6,665 bases of DNA, taken from the NCBI GenBank assembly GCA_012514915.1, contig JAAYZJ010000104.1, forward strand, positions 1-6,665, written 5' to 3'. A program made the translations under genes and the position numbers. Shown here piece after piece: positions 6,661 to 6,665 of this stretch. Source of the stretch: Lentisphaerota bacterium. Its GTDB lineage: Bacteria; Verrucomicrobiota; Kiritimatiellia; RFP12; JAAYLN01. Every line of letters begins with the position of its first letter. Position 1 is the stretch's first letter. The notes below the pieces were generated by a model. It was given only the letters and a program-made list of their open reading frames with translations. It was not told where the DNA came from and made no database searches.

Positions 6661-6665
6661 CTTGA

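Overview
This GC-rich window holds two convergent gene blocks and looks like ordinary bacterial chromosome. The organism is probably from the Planctomycetota–Verrucomicrobiota–Lentisphaerota/Kiritimatiellota group. That placement is an inference from the DUF4838-like/carbohydrate-binding secreted proteins and the flavour of the ArgG sequence; nothing in the window (no rRNA, no marker gene) proves it.

Left block, plus strand, bases 2–1941: the 3' part of a large protein with a DUF4838-like region followed by a CBM9-like carbohydrate-binding domain, then an overlapping gene (ATGA junction) for a small secreted protein that seems to be two related beta-sandwich modules. Together they suggest a translationally coupled pair working outside the cytoplasm on glycans. 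The specific substrate cannot be read from the sequence.

Centre, bases 1942–2042: a short convergent intergenic region. It carries a strong GC hairpin followed, on the minus strand, by five Us: a Rho-independent terminator for the right-hand operon.

Right block, minus strand, bases 6660 down to 2043: a tight arginine biosynthesis operon in transcription order argJ, argB, argD, argG. ArgJ (ornithine/glutamate acetyltransferase) recycles the acetyl group, ArgB phosphorylates N-acetylglutamate, ArgD makes N-acetylornithine, and ArgG joins citrulline to aspartate. ArgC would act between ArgB and ArgD; ArgF and ArgH would act before and after ArgG. None of these three is in the window. The operon start and promoter lie beyond the right edge.

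No RNA gene, mobile element, CRISPR array or phage gene was seen. I found no convincing undescribed system. The points most worth checking are the secreted pair, with its internal duplication, and the non-canonical ATP-loop signature of ArgG.
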